DNA of 64,000 nucleotides from Psococerastis gibbosa (GCA_963971405.1 OZ020486.1:14035419-14099418), one strand, 5' to 3'. Counted from the first letter of the stretch, positions 25,750-37,106 are shown. Notes: generated from the sequence alone by a model not told the origin. Translations and numbers: made by a program.

Positions 25750-26327
25750 ATGACGTTTTTGGGTGGTATATTGATTTGATATGAAGGTTGTGGCTCTCTG
25801 GCCTCTGCCTACTAAGAAAAGTACAGGGTAAGAATCATAAGTTGACTGTGGGAACTTAATACATACACATGAACTATATTTACCTTCTTACGCGGAGTAG
25901 AACCGGAAATGCGGAAGATTTCAAAGCCGAAAACAATCATCCACAAAACCTTTTAGAATTACTCTCCCTGGGTATCTCTTTTGAGGACCCCCACAGTTAC
26001 CGCCTGAGGCGGCCGAGAGCTTCCGTGAACCAAGAGCACACACGAATAACTTAATCCAAGGGCAGACCCAGGAAGGTGGTCAGGGAACCCCAAAAATGTT
26101 TGACCCAGTACTAGATTTTGCTATTTTAGTATAATAGCTGCTTTGACAAATAAATCCGCCTCGGCTTTAACGTTTGGTTGCTTCCCGAGGGTCGCGGAAC
26201 AGCCATGGTGCCACCAACTCGACATAACATCTCACAGCTTACAGCTTACCCGGGCTTCAGCCTTGACCTTTTCTGAGTTTTTCTATGGGTTTTCGGTATA
26301 TTGTCTCATTGTCTCAGCACACACAGG

Positions 26328-26462
26328 CAAGACCTTGCCCAGGCTTTGATTTCGGGGGGGGGGGGTCCATTTTTTTAAACGTAATATATTAATGAATAAA
26401 TGGATAAATACTTCACACCATACAGGTTTACGTTTACCCCGGGGGGGGGGGGTAGGGCCATG
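26328..26462. mobile_element. hAT MITE, CAAGRCCxTGCCC family
   Basis: The ends are CAAGACCTTGCCCAGG and a shortened TAGGGCCATG. CACACAGG is duplicated exactly at 26320-26327 and 26463-26470. G runs flank an AT-rich core (ATATATTAATGAATAAATGG) shared with the copy at 49846. Confidence 0.75.
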
Positions 26463-26509
26463 CACACAGGTATATTTCTCTGTTAACAAAAACTACCCAG
26501 CCCTGCAGC

Positions 26510-26665
26510 CAGACACGGATCCAGTCCATTTGGGGATTTGAGGAGGGGGGGGGGGAGTAGTGTTGTGGATCGAAATAGAGCATTATGTAGTATCGATTCG
26601 ATTTAAATTCAGCGTTATACTTATGTACCATAAAACTGCAATTTATTTTGCTTTTTTCCAGGATC
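26510..26665. mobile_element. Truncated hAT MITE, same family as at 2 and 10 kb
   Basis: The left end CAGACACGGATCCAGTCC is followed by a G run, then GTGGATCGAAATAG and GTAGTATCGATTCGATTTAAAT, matching the copy at 10293. The right end is lost or decayed near a GGATCCC at about 26662. Confidence 0.5.
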
Positions 26666-27302
26666 CCTTCTACGATCTCTCAAAGGTTAAAGCAAGTGAG
26701 TGAGTGAGTCGTTTCTGCACCCACGGCTGGTCACTCGAGTATAGAAATGTGAATGTACAGATATGGGAGTGATGACGCAAAAGCTTGTTACGTCACAGGC
26801 ATCTTAGGAAACAGGCTGACTCTTTCTCTTGGTAGCCCATCGGTTTGCCATTCTGGAAGTGGTTAAGGCCGCACTTGCACAAACACACTCCAGCTGCTAA
26901 CTTTCTACTCTTAAATTACATTGTATTGTAGCATTGACATAACAATACACCGAATCTATAGAGTGATGATTAACAAAATTATAGCCCATGTATGAATATA
27001 CACACCAGTGAAGTAATTGGGGAGTTCACAGCATGGGGTAGCTTATACTCGTATACCATCTTTGGTAATTAAGCTAATTACAACTACGGAAATGTAGGAT
27101 AGGTAGCCTATATACTAGAAATAAACCTTGGCCGATAAGATGGGCTCCAATATATTTTATGCCAATAAGGTATTGTACTTCGGCCAGACTATAATTTTTT
27201 TTAAATATAAAGGAAAAAACTTGAAAAGAGGACTCTCAACATTGACGGACACCCACTTATTAATGTTCTTTTGCACTTTTTAACGTGACTGCAAGACAAT
27301 TC

Positions 27303-27520
27303 ACAGCCAGCATAGTCGATAAAGCCCGTGAACGACGACTGTCATGGTGGGGCCACGTCGAAAGAAGGCCTAATATGACCTAATAAAGCGGGTAAAACAT
27401 ATCGAAATTGAGGGAAAGAGAAGACGAGAACGGCCCAGGCTAACAGTAGAAGCGTCTGCCAAGTCTGCCAAGACATCAGGTTTGTAGGAGCGCTGCCGAA
27501 GCACAGAATCGCAAGGGGTG
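27303..27520 (+). mobile_element. LINE reverse-transcriptase C-terminal remnant
   Basis: The translation reads TASIVDKARERRLSWWGHVERRP, then after a frameshift near 27375 DLIKRVKHIEIEGKRRRERPRL. The RLSWWGHV...R...EIEGKRRRGRP pattern is the well-known C-terminal end of RTE/CR1-type LINE reverse transcriptases in animals. Stops and the frameshift show it is dead. It ends against another repeat starting at 27531. Confidence 0.7.
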
Positions 27521-27530
27521 AAAGAGAACC

Positions 27531-28058
27531 GGTCCGAGTTTACTCGAACATGCTTTCCAATTTATCAAGTATTAGCTAGAGAAAATGAGTAATTTCATGG
27601 TAAACAAAGCTTTCTACGTATAAATTGGAAAGCAATAATTTTCCTATAGTTAAATTTCGGGCATCTCGGGGGGGGGGGGGGGTTGTCCACCTGACGTCAC
27701 TGAAGGTGAGGTAAATTATAGATAGGTCAGACCAACACATTACCACACAGTAATTATGAAAATAAAACCCCCCCAAATTGAGTTAGCCCAATATAAAAAA
27801 AAATGATCCCGAGGTATGATTTTTGTGAACCTGCATGCCGAATTAATTTCATGAAAATCGACCGAGTAGTTTGTCCGGAAATCGACGCACAGACAGACAG
27901 ACAGAGCGACAGGCAGAGCGACAGACAGACATTTCGTAAAAACCACTTTTTTGGGTTCCTGGGACCTGAAAACGTGTAAATCCGTTGAAATCTCGGAATC
28001 GAAAATTTCGACCACCACAAAGTTTTCCTTATACTAGGCTACGTATAAATTGGAAAGC
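27531..28058 (-). repeat. Dispersed repeat with GTCTG microsatellite, copy A
   Basis: The ends are GCTTTCCAATTTATA-like and GAACCGGTCCGAGTTTACTC-like. It carries TCCGAGATTTCAACGGATTT-type sequence (here in reverse), a CAGA/GACAG microsatellite at about 27890-27930, and a G run at 27669-27682. No target duplication or coding sequence was found. Copies B and C lie at 34949 and 22859. Confidence 0.65.
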
Positions 28059-28083
28059 AAAAATCATAAAATAATTAATGAAT

Positions 28084-28212
28084 CTTCAATCACCTGGCTA
28101 AGTAACCTATAATAGGTACTTGTGTCGTGTTACGACACGTCTCCGATCACTAGGTGTGTAGAGACTCGCACAAGTATAAGCACGCTACCACCTTGCCACT
28201 GAAATCGCCTCT
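28084..28212 (-). mobile_element. SINE family 2 head fragment
   Basis: It matches the 28.6-kb copy through GGTAGCGTGCTTATACTTGT and GGAGACGTGTCGTAACACG, but the 3' part and tail are missing. It lies 400 bases from the tailed copy, in the same orientation. Confidence 0.65.
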
Positions 28213-28603
28213 AGTCTGCATGCAACACACATTTTGTGATTTCTGTTGTTTCTTGTTTACCACAAGACCCAACTCACAAGCATACCGCCCAATTCTAATT
28301 TGTGGTGAAAATCGTTGGCGCTTTTGGAAAGACCATGGCTTGAGAAATCTCGGAATTTGGCTCACTTGTACAAAGAGGTTGAAGACCACTGACATAGGCC
28401 ATTGGGGTCTAGCAGAGCCACCTAACTAATTTGTGCTGGACTAAAATCGTTTACAATTATTGATACGTCTCTTGACTTTTATCGTGATTGCCTATAAGGC
28501 CTAAAGAAAAAATTACGATAGGGTACTGTAGCTCAGACAATAGGAGCACAGATGATGACAATGATAATAAAAAGTTATAGGCCTAATACAAATACCTACG
28601 GTA

Positions 28604-28606
<3 letters not shown>

Positions 28607-28640
<34 letters not shown>

Positions 28641-28812
28641 GTTAATCGCATACAATCAATTCATTGAATGTATCCGATTGACTTCTTCAGTCGCCTCACT
28701 AAGTTACCTAATAGGTACTTGTGTCGAGTTACGACACGTCTCCGATCGCATGGCATGTAGAGACTTGCACAAGTACAAGCACGCTACCACCTGGCAATCG
28801 AAGTCGATGGGG
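28607..28812 (-). mobile_element. SINE family 2 with 30-base poly(A) tail
   Basis: On the minus strand it starts near GGTGGTAGCGTGCTTGTAC, runs through GTGCAAGTCTCTACATGCC (box B-like position), GATCGGAGACGTGTCGTAAC and AGTCAATCGGATACATTC, and ends in 30 A residues (28607-28636 as T). The long pure tail suggests this is the youngest copy. The tRNA relationship is an inference from the TGGTAGCGTGC start. Confidence 0.75.
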
Positions 28813-29950
28813 GTCGATCAGGGCCGTAGCCAGAATTTTTTCCCGGGGGGTCCATCTGAGGCAACGTCAATGAATGTATATAATACTCCATTATATTTAT
28901 TGCACGCTGCGCTGCAAATATTTGGGGGGGGGGGGTGCCCGAACCAACTGGGCCCCCTCTGGTACCTATTCAATATTTTTTCTCACTAAAAAATCAATAT
29001 TTATTTATTTATTTAAGTTATTTATGTTAATGCCTACAGTAGGGTGCCCCCATTTATATTAATTGTATAAACAAACAATTATTTTTAGAATTAAAATTAT
29101 TAAAACTCATGAGTTTTTATTTAACAACAGGTCCGTAACATACTGTAGGCTATTAAATCACTGAAGTCACAGCTACGATACCTATTTCATTGACAACGAA
29201 AGTTGCCCCTGCATTTCACAAAACCATATCTTTCATGCAAACATCGTGCATAACCAACTTATTGCAGGAATAGAAGCCAAAATCTCCATCGAGTTCAATT
29301 AATGTACTGTACTGTACGTCTGTACATTTAGATTTCAGAGTAAAATTGAGACACAGTTGTGTTTACTTGTGTTCATAAGAAAATAACATGATATTATAAT
29401 GCGGCTTCTAAGCATTCAAATACAAACATATTGTATATATATTAATAATTTAATTCCTAAAAAATATACCGTATTATGCATTTAATTATATATATATATA
29501 TATTAAACAGATATTATATATTTATATTATTATTATTTCCCGGAGAAACCTCCGGATTTAATTTTAAATTGACTATTTTAGTTTACAACATAATTTGTAG
29601 GAATTGAGCATTATTTTTCAATTATATATAGCCAGAAATGTCCGATCTAAGGCGCAGTGGTTAAAGTCTAGCTTAGACATTATTTTTTTCGATTCGTGAG
29701 GCCTACACTACATTATATTATTGTACAAAAGTATTTTTATATAGGTGACAAATACAAGTTTGCATGCAAAATATGCCTACAAGTTCAATTTTCTGCAAAA
29801 TATTGGCTATGCATTTGTTTGAACGAACTGAGTTCATAGTAAGAAGATTAAGAATGCTCATCCCAATTGAAGCCTATCTGCATGCTTTTAACACTGAAAC
29901 CTTACATTATTTGATTTATTACTAGTATTGTTGTAAAACCCCTTTCCAAT

Positions 29951-30068
29951 GTCAACGACCATACCATGTTGAACACACCGGTTCTCGTCCGATCACCGAA
30001 GTTAAGCAACATCGGGCGTGGTTAGTACTTGGATGGGTGACCGCTTGGGAACACCACGTGTCGTTGGC
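29951..30068 (+). rRNA. 5S ribosomal RNA gene
   Basis: The 118-nt sequence matches the metazoan 5S rRNA along its whole length. It includes the internal promoter: an A-box-like GAAGTTAAGCAAC, the intermediate element, and a C box reading GGATGGGTGACCGCTTGGGA. The two ends (GTCAACGACC and GTCGTTGGC) can pair as helix I with one mismatch. A T run follows at 30072. It is a single copy here, not a tandem array. Since 5S genes give rise to dispersed copies and SINE3-type elements, it could be a pseudogene, but no tail or flanking SINE body was seen. Confidence 0.9.
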
Positions 30069-30071
30069 TTC

Positions 30072-30079
30072 TTTTTTTT
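30072..30079 (+). terminator. RNA polymerase III terminator after 5S rRNA
   Basis: A run of eight T residues begins four bases after the 5S rRNA end, the usual Pol III stop signal. Confidence 0.7.
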
Positions 30080-30773
30080 AAATTTATATTTTAAATTAAT
30101 TAGCCTACTTGTTTTCAATAGTAATTTTAGTAAGTTTTAATCTAAATTTTTTTTCTTATTTTTCAAAACTTTCCTGTTACTGGGCCTTGCGTTCCGCAAA
30201 CATTTTTAAACATATATTAAGTAGAAGTTAGCACCAATAAAATCCTGCATTACATGCTTGGATGGGTCTATGTACCTATACAAATGTGTAGTGCAATTTG
30301 CTTACATTAGATCTGACATAATATTTTCAAATCTCTATAAGGGACAAAAAGAGGCAGTTGCTCGCTACAGAAACAGGGGAATTAATACCCTTATAATTAG
30401 CAGAAGCAGAAGGGACAACCAAGCCCTGTCTTCGGTTCAGTGGCGTAGTGAGGGGGGGGGGGGCGGTCCACCCCCGGCGCCCGATAAGTAGGGGCGCCAA
30501 AAAGGGAGGAAAAAAAAGATTGATGTAGTATGAATTTATTGGTCAAATTAAGTAAAGTATAATTAGTTTTGATCGAAAAAATTATTTTAAGTTTAGTCCG
30601 CATTGGAAGAACGAAGAAACAAACTTTTTTGGCGGGCGTGGGAAAATTATGGCGTGGCAGGTGCCGAGGTGCGGACAGTAAAAAGCAATTCTGCTGCAAC
30701 TACTGATTAATGATTAATTAATTAATTTGTTTTTGACGTCTGGTTTGTTATTGTTTATTTAAATTTAATCAAT

Positions 30774-31013
30774 GATGATGACGAACTGTATAGAATAAAA
30801 TTTCTATGCGAGGTGGACATGGTTCAGAATGCGCTCCAAAAACCAGGATTGCCCATTGACAATGCAATTACTCATCTTGCATCTTTGATATTATTCTTGG
30901 AAAGGCGCGCAGTCCTAGCCGAGGATTCAATTTCGAGAGCGACTAAAATAGCAGAGAATTTTGAATTCCCCCTCTGAAAAGAGGATCAGAAAGAAAAAGA
31001 AGCGAATGAACGA
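30774..31013 (+). pseudogene. Remnant of hAT (zinc-finger MYM-like) transposase
   Basis: The frame starting GAT GAT GAC encodes about 67 residues up to a TGA at 30975. It includes VDMVQNALQKPGLPIDNAI, then THLASLILFLE, and SRATKIAENFEFP. After the stop come KRGSERKRSE and another stop. This matches the segment of hAT transposases annotated as zinc finger MYM/52-kDa-repressor-like, where a helix ending in a LxSLxxFLE pattern is followed by AKxIAExxE.P and a basic KRxRxxKR run. The rest of the transposase, including the catalytic parts and dimerisation domain, is missing. Confidence 0.6.
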
Positions 31014-31028
31014 TGACCGTGGCCGTGG

Positions 31029-31831
31029 CAAGGCCGTAGGGCAAGGGGGGGGGCTCATTGGGCTGCGCCCCCCCCCCTCCCGAAATGAAAAGTTGAGAAT
31101 TTAATAAATCTAGAACTTTAGGCTATAACATGAGTATATCTTCCTCAGCAAATTATTAAACTACTGCTGTTAAAGTCGTAAAACCCCACTATTTCGGGCC
31201 TATTTTTTTTAAAAAAATTTACTCCGGGGGAGACCCCCGCGCCCTCCTGTTTGCAGCAATATGAATATGCATTCCTTTGTAAGCTTTGCTGCTGTAAAAT
31301 CCCACTGTTTTGTACTTATATGAGGATTTTTTTCCCCGGGGGGGACCCCCGGGCCACCCTTTTTGGGTTTATTGCGATATTATTTCTATGAGTAAGCATT
31401 CCTTTGTCAGCTTTATAAAATCAATCCTTTACTACTACTTACTTACTTACTTAAGGTGGCTCCATCTATCCTTTACTGCTGTGTTACAATGCGTAAAATC
31501 CCCCCCTATTTTGGACTTATATTTTAAAATTTCCCCCAGGGGAGATTCCCTCTTTGGGTTATTTGCAATATTAATTCCAATAAAATCTTAGCTGTCGTAA
31601 TGATATCATTACGATTTAGGTCCGCATATCCGCAAATTGTTATAAACCAAAGCTAAATCCGCTTATAAATAAAATTGACGTTTGGTCATATATATAATCA
31701 TATATACTCAGTACCACAACCTCAAAAGAATACACTAGATACAATTGAATTCTCAAGGAATTTTTTTTACACTAGATAGAATCACAGTTCCCACAGCCAC
31801 CACCGACAAAAAAATCCTGGCTACGGTCTTG
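31029..31831 (+). mobile_element. Nested hAT-like non-autonomous element
   Basis: The ends are CAAGGCCGTAGGGCAAGG at the left and CCTGGCTACGGTCTTG at the right. The flanks, GGCCGTGG (31021-31028) and GGCCATGG (31832-31839), match at 7 of 8 bases and are a likely 8-bp target duplication. It lies wholly inside the larger hAT element, so it inserted later or is a captured internal piece. It contains G/C runs and a diverged tandem array but no coding sequence. Confidence 0.6.
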
Positions 31832-31965
31832 GGCCATGGTAACATGAATATGTCTTCCACGTTTAAATTATAAATTTTCCTGCTGTAAAAATCGTGAAAT
31901 CCCACTACTTTGAACTTATATTTTCAAACATTTCCCCGGGGGAGACCCCCGGACTCTCCTTTGGT
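31150..31965. repeat. Diverged tandem units with CCCCGGGGGAGACCCCCG core
   Basis: At least four units of roughly 110-190 bases repeat the order: CTGCTGTAAAATCCCACT, TTTT(G/C)GACTTATATTTT, a self-complementary CCCCGGGGGAGACCCCCG core, CCCTCCTTTTTGGGTT, then ATTGCAATATTA and CATTCCTTTG. Core copies lie near 31225, 31337, 31538 and 31937. The last one falls outside the nested element at 31029-31831, so the array is older than that boundary or the boundary is wrong. Confidence 0.6.
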
Positions 31966-32127
31966 ACCTTTCTGCATCAGGCGCATGGGCTTTTCAAGCA
32001 ATGCACTGTAAATTAATGTGCCTCGTTTTGCTAACAACCACGCCATTTGTACAATCGCTAAAAGTTAATTTGGCTTGGTTGCCTCACTCACTTTTCCCGG
32101 AATGGCCCCCTCCGAAAATCTGTCCTG

Positions 32128-32340
32128 GGACCAGCAGCCTGATCGAGACTGTATAATATATATAATATAATAATATAATAATATAATACCTGTATTTATT
32201 TAATCCCCTGGTATTGAAAATGTAAACAAGATAATTTTATAATGGAAACTGCTCTTCAACATTTGTTTGTTTACAGTTATAATCCTAGGGTATTTATTTA
32301 ACCTCGGTATTATAATCGCCTCGATCAGGCTGCTGGACCC
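32128..32340. mobile_element. Foldback element, CCAGCAGCCTGATC family, copy 1
   Basis: The ends are GGGACCAGCAGCCTGATCGA and TCGATCAGGCTGCTGGACCC. The interior carries ATTTATTTAATCCCCTGGTA and AAAATGTAAACAAGATAATT. It sits inside the hAT element at 30438-32763. Confidence 0.65.
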
Positions 32341-32629
32341 ACCCTTGGTACCCCCAGTGTGTGTTTTTTGATTTTCACGGGAAATATCAATAGTACAGCA
32401 GTCAAGAATATTTATTTGAAGAAATCCTCCTTTACATATTTTCTGTTGGTCCTAATATTTTCGACAGGTATAAACTTGATATTTCATGAAATATATGAAT
32501 TTTTCACTTGTAATGTAAAGTACTCATTTCCTATTAAATGTAAGTATTTGCTACCTTCCACATATTGTTTTTAAAAAGTTTCCTACAAGTCATGGCCGTC
32601 GGCAGGTATGATAGCCTAAGATATACATG

Positions 32630-32697
32630 ATGCTATATGAGACATGATGGTATATGAGACATGATGGTATAGGAGACATCATGGTATATGAGACAAG
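32630..32697. repeat. Minisatellite, about 18-bp unit
   Basis: Four near-identical copies of a GGTATATGAGACATGAT-like unit stand in direct repeat, the last ending ATATGAGACAAG. They lie near the right end of the hAT element. Confidence 0.75.
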
Positions 32698-32889
32698 TTC
32701 TGGAAGGGCGCCAAAAGCGTCATCCGCCCCCCCCCCCTAGAAAATGGCGTCGCTACGCCACTGCTTCGGTTATTTCTAAGCCTGGCTCTCAGCACGCCCG
32801 CAACCAGGATTTTACTTCGGAGAGGGCTACGATCCGGTAGTATGTAGTCTGGAAAGTATAATTCTCTAGTGTAAAGTCAAAAAAATCAA

Positions 32890-34948
32890 TCAGGGGGGGG
32901 GGGCTGGTCGCCAGATGCAATTAAAATCAGTTACATCATTGATTATTACACAGCAGACCTATGCATTTTTTTTCAATTTTCAATTGAATATACAATATAA
33001 TAATTATAATATATACAATATAATTTATATAATGACGTTTGTAGCCTGCAATCATTTCCGCACTCAATTCCTTCAGGTTTATGATTATGCAACTGTGTAC
33101 CATCTTGTTTATAGCCTATTATCTATAATACCTTCCAATTGGCGAAACGGGAGTGTTGAGAGACAACCAATTAGGATGTCTATTAACATGATAATTACTA
33201 GCAGACCTATTATTATAAAAACAATATTGTATGATAGCTATTCACTATTCAGTCAAAGTACCGTACCTAAACCTAACGTACTCCAGGTAGGTACATAATT
33301 AAATTGCCCTATACACCTAAATGCATGTTAACATGCATGTTTACACACCATACAATGCACACAAGGTATTAAAGAGATAGGCTCATTTGCGAATCTGGTT
33401 TATGGCTGAGCTAATTGGATGCTTATAGTTTTCTTTAAGTAGAGGTGTAGCGTACCTATCAATAAACTATAATATCATACACATATAGTACATTAAATCC
33501 AACAATAACTTACGATCATGCAATTTACTTGCTACAACTTAATAGGAGACGAGTCGCATCCATAATAATAAGATACTACCTAATTGTAGCAGGTATTAAT
33601 AGGTTATTGTACTTGGCTTAATGTTCCTAAAGCATACTGTATGCTGCGTAATTATTTATTTTTTATAGGCTACCCTATTTCTGAGATTATAGTAAACTAC
33701 CTATGCATGAAAGTATTTCAATTATGAGTTTTCTCGCTAGTTAGGCACAATTGGGTAAAAGTAAAAAGTAAAGTAAATGTATTTCAAAAATTTTCCTTCG
33801 TAATACATTAATAAACATATGGGGCCCGTTAGGCTAGGCCCGTGATGGGCCCCTAAACAGTTTGCAATGCAAATAATATTTAAATACACTAGTTACACTA
33901 TAATAATTTATGTTTAAATCATGTAATCACAGAAAAAAATATTAGTAAGAAGCAGAAAGATAAAATAATGATAATAATGGGAATGTGAAAGGCTAATTTA
34001 GGCTGTTTCCGACCATGGAAACTTATCCAGCTACTTAGTTTAAGGGAGCTTATCTCACTATAAGCTTTTGAGATAACCTCCCCTATACCTAGTGGCTGGA
34101 TACGGTCCGTTAGTCGGAAAGGGCCTAATTAGGTAACTTCGAATTTCAAATTCCTATGCAAAGCACTAAATAGGAAAGAAAATTAACTGATTTTCGAGAT
34201 AAGCATGAACAATGCTGTGAAATAGAAATCTGGCAGTAGTTTACTTATGAGTTTTCATTGGGCTGATAAATAGGCCGTATTCAATTTCCGTACGACAACA
34301 TGTATGTTAGGCTAACTGTCAATTGCACCTGATGATGAGGGACCACAAGGCTTGCTGCATCCGTTCTTGTTGCTTACTTCTAAACCTGTAGGCCTAAATT
34401 CTATAAAAATATAGGAAGTGCCAAGCAGCTTTATTTTTATGTTTCAGTTACTATCATCGGGTACCTATGCCATAGGGCATAGGCCGAAGCCGAACACTTG
34501 ACACTTAATATAAAATTCACACTAGCTAGAAGGCAAATATCTATATGAAAGGTAAAATGACATTCCTGATTCCACAGCTCATAGAGTTATAGGTTTTTTA
34601 ATAAGGTAGCTATTTGTTACACAACTTAAAAATAAATTTTGAACATGAAAAACATTATGCTTTGAAAGTTTGGGCGTGCTTTAACCCAGCAGCAGCAGTG
34701 GGCGCGATTGTAAGTACCTAAAGTCCTAAACCTCAATCCTGACTTCACTCTATCCGAAGAAGAAACATGAAATGTTGGGGGAGGGGCTCGGACCTGTCGT
34801 ATAATATGGTATCGTACCTGTATTTTTATGCGCCTGATAAGCATATCATTTTCCATGTGCACATGCATAGTCTATATAATATAGGCTAGTCTACATAATC
34901 TATTAAATAGTGTCAAACTTCCAATATTTGAGCGAATCATCGTTTATT
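32890..34948. other. Non-coding stretch, nothing recognised
   Basis: AT-rich with one G run at 32893-32902. The 127-codon frame at 32915-33298 has no family features. Confidence 0.5.
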
Positions 34949-35760
34949 GCTTTCCAATTTATAGGTAGTATAAGGAAAGCTTGGTGACGGTCAAAATTTT
35001 CGATTCCGAGATTTCAACGGATTTACACGTTTTGAGGTCCCAGGAACCCAAAAAAGTGGTTTGTTGTCTGTTGTCTGTCTGTCTGTGCATCGATTTCCGG
35101 GCAAACTACTCGGTCGATTTAAATGAAATTTAGCATGTAGGTTTAAAAAAAATCATACCTCGGAACCATTTTTTTTATTTTGGGCTAACTCAATTTGGGG
35201 GGTTTTATTCTCAAAAAACTCCAAAAAAAACGTCTAAAAAAATTATTTCTCAAAAACGGCTCAAACGATTTCTTTTAAATTCACATATATTGTAGTCGTT
35301 ATTAATGTTAATAAAATGCGGGGGGTCACTTGCCGTTTGCTTCTGGGGGTAAAAAAAATAAAAATAACTAAATTTTAATGAAAAATGACTAAAAAATCAT
35401 TTTTCTGTGAAACCTTTCTATCTCTGATTTCTAACTTCAAGCATGTTTTAGGTGTTAAATTGAGTAATGAAACCGGATAGTTTGGTTTTCCAAGAAACTA
35501 TTGGGTTTTGTGCAAAAAGTTTTTTTTTGAAAAAATGAAAGCAAATTCACGCTCAAATGCATTGCGTGCCCTGCCATTATTTCTGTGTGGTAATCTGCAG
35601 GTCTGACCTATCTATAATTTTGACGTTAGGTGGACGACCCCCCCCCCCCGTGATATCCGAAATTTAACCATAGGAAAATTATTTACCATGAAATTAATCA
35701 TTTTCTCTCTCTACTAATCGATAATTTGGAAAGCATGTTCGAGTAAACTCGGACCGGTTC
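34949..35760 (+). repeat. Dispersed repeat with GTCTG microsatellite, copy B (longest)
   Basis: Same order as copy A in the opposite orientation: GCTTTCCAATTTATAGGTAG, CCGAGATTTCAACGGATTTA, GGTCCCAGGAACCCAAAAAA, a TGTCTGTC run, ACTACTCGGTCGATTT, a C run at 35639-35649, and finally CTCGGACCGGTTC. It is about 290 bases longer than copy A because of extra central sequence. Confidence 0.65.
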
Positions 35761-36677
35761 TTTTTGTTTGATATTGTAGTGGGGAAATTTCGGAGCACCT
35801 ATACAGTATAAAGTTGACTTGGTATATGACTCTGATTGAATTTGGAATGTGAGATATTTAAGGGGTTCTCAGCCCGTTGTCTTGAAAATAGGGGGGGGGG
35901 GGCTTGTGACCCTCAGCCCCGTAAAAGTCGGCGCCACTGTATAAGTGCCTAAGCCTCAGTCCCACCGTCATTCCCTCGGTAGTCCGTAGCAACTAGCAAG
36001 GTACTACGGCGGTACAGGTAGGTAGCAGGTATGGCAGATAGTACGATGACCGCTGTATATGAGAGTGGTTAGTTGGTACAGCAAGTGGAGTGCGTCCCAG
36101 TGACCCTCATTCCAGTCCCGCCCATGTTTACCTTACCTGTCCGTGAAAGTCAATCTTTCTACATCTCATTCAAGGTCACCATTTCTTTTTTCTTTCTCTT
36201 TTTCTATTGACAAGCCGCTACTTATTTGACACTGTTATTTATTATCGAATTATTTTAAATATTTTTAGATTCGTACAGTAAGTATTGAAGGCAAACAAAA
36301 GACTTTGGTTATTGAGGTTCCTGCAGATAGGGGTGGTTCTGTCAGCAAGTGTTATAGGGGTTAACATGGGTAGGTACGTAACATGGTTAGAATACAGTAC
36401 CACAATTACACTATAGAATAGAATAGAAAAATTTTTATTACATCACACAGCCGTAGCCCTTATGTGTATAAATATTACATAATGTAAAGTTGCTCTAGGT
36501 GTCCCATGGTAGGTAGATTCTTTCTCTTTTCAAGAAGAGGCTAGTTTAATTTTTTTCAAGCTATTTGAAGATTTTTTTTTAGCTCGTATCAAGAGTTAAC
36601 CCCCGTAGGATAGGAAATATGTAACCGAAAATCCGTTGTTTTTACAGGCTTCTTATTGTTTTTATTTAATTAACAGA

Positions 36678-37106
36678 GGTGCCCATTCCACATACGTACA
36701 ACGTCAATGAAAATTATGAAATTGAAGGGCATTTCAATTTTACTCTATGCCATTGTTAAAATTGATCAATGATCAATTGATAATAGAGTAAAATCACAAA
36801 CAATGAAACAAACAATCTAAAATTAAAAAAATGGCGTCATGTGATATGACAAGTACAACTATTTTAATAGATTTCTCTAAAAAGGAAGCATTTCTGTATA
36901 AAAATTATAATAAGGATTAAATAATAAGGCGACGAAGAAAACAAATACAATTTCAAGAAACAAATATCAAAAATTTGGCGCATACGCTTCAATTGAAAAT
37001 CGTCAATTTTTGAAAAACATATGGAATGGCCCCCACCAATGAGAAATTGAAATGTCCTTCAATTTCATAATTTTCATTGACGTTGTACATATGTGGAATG
37101 GGCGCC
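36678..37106. mobile_element. Palindromic PIF/Harbinger-type MITE, diverged subfamily
   Basis: The ends are GGTGCCCATTCCACATACG and CATATGTGGAATGGGCGCC. The inner arms (ACGTCAATGAAAATTATGAA, TGAAGGGCATTTCAATTT) differ from the 8.7-kb type, but the centre (ATTGATCAATGATCAATT, AAAATGGCGTCATG) is shared. The target TAA is seen on the right only. Confidence 0.75.

Larger units (their letters stand above)
30438..32763 (+). mobile_element. hAT DNA transposon, internally deleted and nested
   Basis: The 2,326-bp element has inverted ends (CAGTGGCGTAGTGAG... and ...GTCGCTACGCCACTG). It is flanked by a perfect 8-bp duplication, CTTCGGTT, at 30430-30437 and 32764-32771. Eight-base duplications and CAGxGGCG ends mark the hAT superfamily. 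Just inside both ends are a G or C run and a GGGCGCCAAAA motif. A transposase remnant at 30774-31013 fits the same superfamily. Other elements sit inside it: a nested hAT-like MITE (31029-31831), a foldback element (32128-32340) and a short minisatellite (32630-32697). Confidence 0.85.

Noticed and set aside
27740-28020. Overlapping 88-92-codon frames on the minus strand
   Set aside because: They arise from the dispersed repeat's microsatellite and constant flanks, and the translations are low-complexity.
32915-33298. A 127-codon frame
   Set aside because: Its composition is that of translated AT-rich non-coding DNA, and it has no motifs.
36415-36460. GAATAGAATAGAAAAATTTT stretch as a LINE tail
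   Set aside because: A simple AT-rich run with no coding sequence or duplication nearby.
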